A DNA stretch of 14,208 bases from Bacteroidales bacterium (lineage in GTDB: Bacteria; Bacteroidota; Bacteroidia; Bacteroidales; P3). Positions 13,681-14,208 of the stretch are shown piece by piece. The position numbers were made by a program, and so were the translations under genes. Each line of letters starts with the position of its first letter. The stretch's first letter is position 1. The notes under the pieces were generated by a model. The model had not been told where the DNA came from. It saw only the letters and a program-made list of their open reading frames with translations, and did no database searches. The stretch is from contig JAFZTV010000036.1 of the NCBI GenBank assembly GCA_017618625.1, positions 1 to 14,208 on the forward strand, given 5' to 3'.

Positions 13681-14208
13681 ATGACAGAACTCAAATTCGA
13701 AGAACTGCTTGAGGCCGGTTGTCACTTTGGACACCTCAAGCGCAAATGGAATCCCAAAATGGCTCCCTACATCTTCAAGGAGCACAACGGAATCCACGTG
13801 ATTGACCTGCAGAAGACCATCGTCAAAGCCGACGAGGCCGCTGCCGCATTGAAACAGATTGCCCGCTCGGGTAAGAAAATCCTCTTCGTGGCCACCAAAA
13901 AACAGGCCAAGGACGTCGTAGCCGAGATGGTGAAGACCGTTGACATGCCCTTCGTGACCGAGCGTTGGCCCGGCGGTATGCTGACCAACTTCGCCACCAT
14001 CCGCAAGGCCGTCAAGAAGATGACGGGCATTGACAAGATGATGAACAGCGAAGCCTACAAGAGCCTTTCCAAGCGTGAAAAGCTGCAGATCGAACGTGAG
14101 CGCGAGAAACTCGAGAAGAACCTCGGTTCCATCGCCGACCTGAGCCGTCTGCCTTCGGCCCTGTTCGTCGTTGACATCATGAAGGAACATATCGCGGTTG
14201 CTGAAGCC
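13681..14208 (+). CDS. rpsB: 30S ribosomal protein S2 (partial, runs off the window)
   Basis: The frame opens with ATG at 13681 after an A-rich stretch and continues to the last base: 176 codons of a protein that is normally 230-280 aa. S2 binds late to the small subunit near helix 26 with S1. Family signatures are clear: FEELLEAGCHFGHLKRKWNPKM at the start, FKEHNGIHVIDLQKT, FVATKKQAKDVV, and ERWPGGMLTNFATIRKAV. The coiled-coil insertion (SKREKLQIEREREKLEKNLG) and ALFVVDIMKEHIAVAEA follow. In this phylum tsf normally lies downstream, but it is outside the window. Confidence 0.96.
   Translation, partial: MTELKFEELLEAGCHFGHLKRKWNPKMAPYIFKEHNGIHVIDLQKTIVKADEAAAALKQIARSGKKILFVATKKQAKDVVAEMVKTVDMPFVTERWPGGMLTNFATIRKAVKKMTGIDKMMNSEAYKSLSKREKLQIEREREKLEKNLGSIADLSRLPSALFVVDIMKEHIAVAEA

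Noticed and set aside
1..14208. tRNA genes, insertion sequences, integrases or att sites.
   Set aside because: No cloverleaf, transposase or integrase-like product, or flanking target duplication was seen on either strand.

Overview
The window looks like chromosomal DNA of a Bacteroidota bacterium, most likely order Bacteroidales. Reasons seen here: three secreted proteins carry type IX secretion (T9SS, Por) type A C-terminal sorting domains, a system restricted to this phylum; promoter-like boxes fit the phylum's TTG / TAnnTTTG pattern; Shine-Dalgarno sequences are weak or absent; and the order rplM-rpsI-rpsB is typical of the group. I cannot name the genus.

Region 1 (1-4452) is accessory in character. 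It holds three secreted proteins of unknown function (220-1245, 1490-2833, 2905-4071), separated by structured or repetitive intergenic DNA. The first and third end in an almost identical, GC-rich T9SS sorting tag (about 91% nucleotide identity by eye), while their AT-rich N-terminal parts are only distantly alike. The middle one has a signal peptide but no tag. A perfect 14-bp hairpin terminator (4375-4405) separates this block from the convergent phosphohexomutase gene.

Region 2 (4453-11668) is housekeeping. A phosphoglucomutase/phosphomannomutase on the minus strand is divergent from a plus-strand run of four closely spaced genes: miaB (tRNA ms2i6A synthase), a membrane-anchored PASTA protein, a large T9SS cargo protein and an RluD-type 23S rRNA pseudouridine synthase. 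The last three are separated by only 15-21 bp and are probably one operon.

Region 3 (11669-12608) has no credible gene and is the most unusual part. It holds three degenerate tandem arrays that share an 11-bp period. One (11690-11744) lies in the rluD 3' region before a terminator. A second (19 units, 11814-12022) is purine-rich on the plus strand. A third (16 units, 12167-12342) is essentially the reverse complement of the second. An A/T-rich hairpin sits between the two large arrays, and a strong Bacteroidota-type promoter for rplM follows. Other gaps in the window hold similar arrays with different periods (7 bp at 14-41; 8 bp at 4085-4116, 4297-4376 and 7694-7725), so short-period arrays between genes seem to be a habit of this genome.

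Region 4 (12609-14208) is a ribosomal protein cluster: rplM (L13) and rpsI (S9) 5 bp apart, then a 221-bp gap with a candidate structured leader, then rpsB (S2), which runs off the window. The best candidates for something undescribed are the paired, inverted 11-bp arrays and the near-identical sorting-tag cassette on otherwise diverged secreted proteins.
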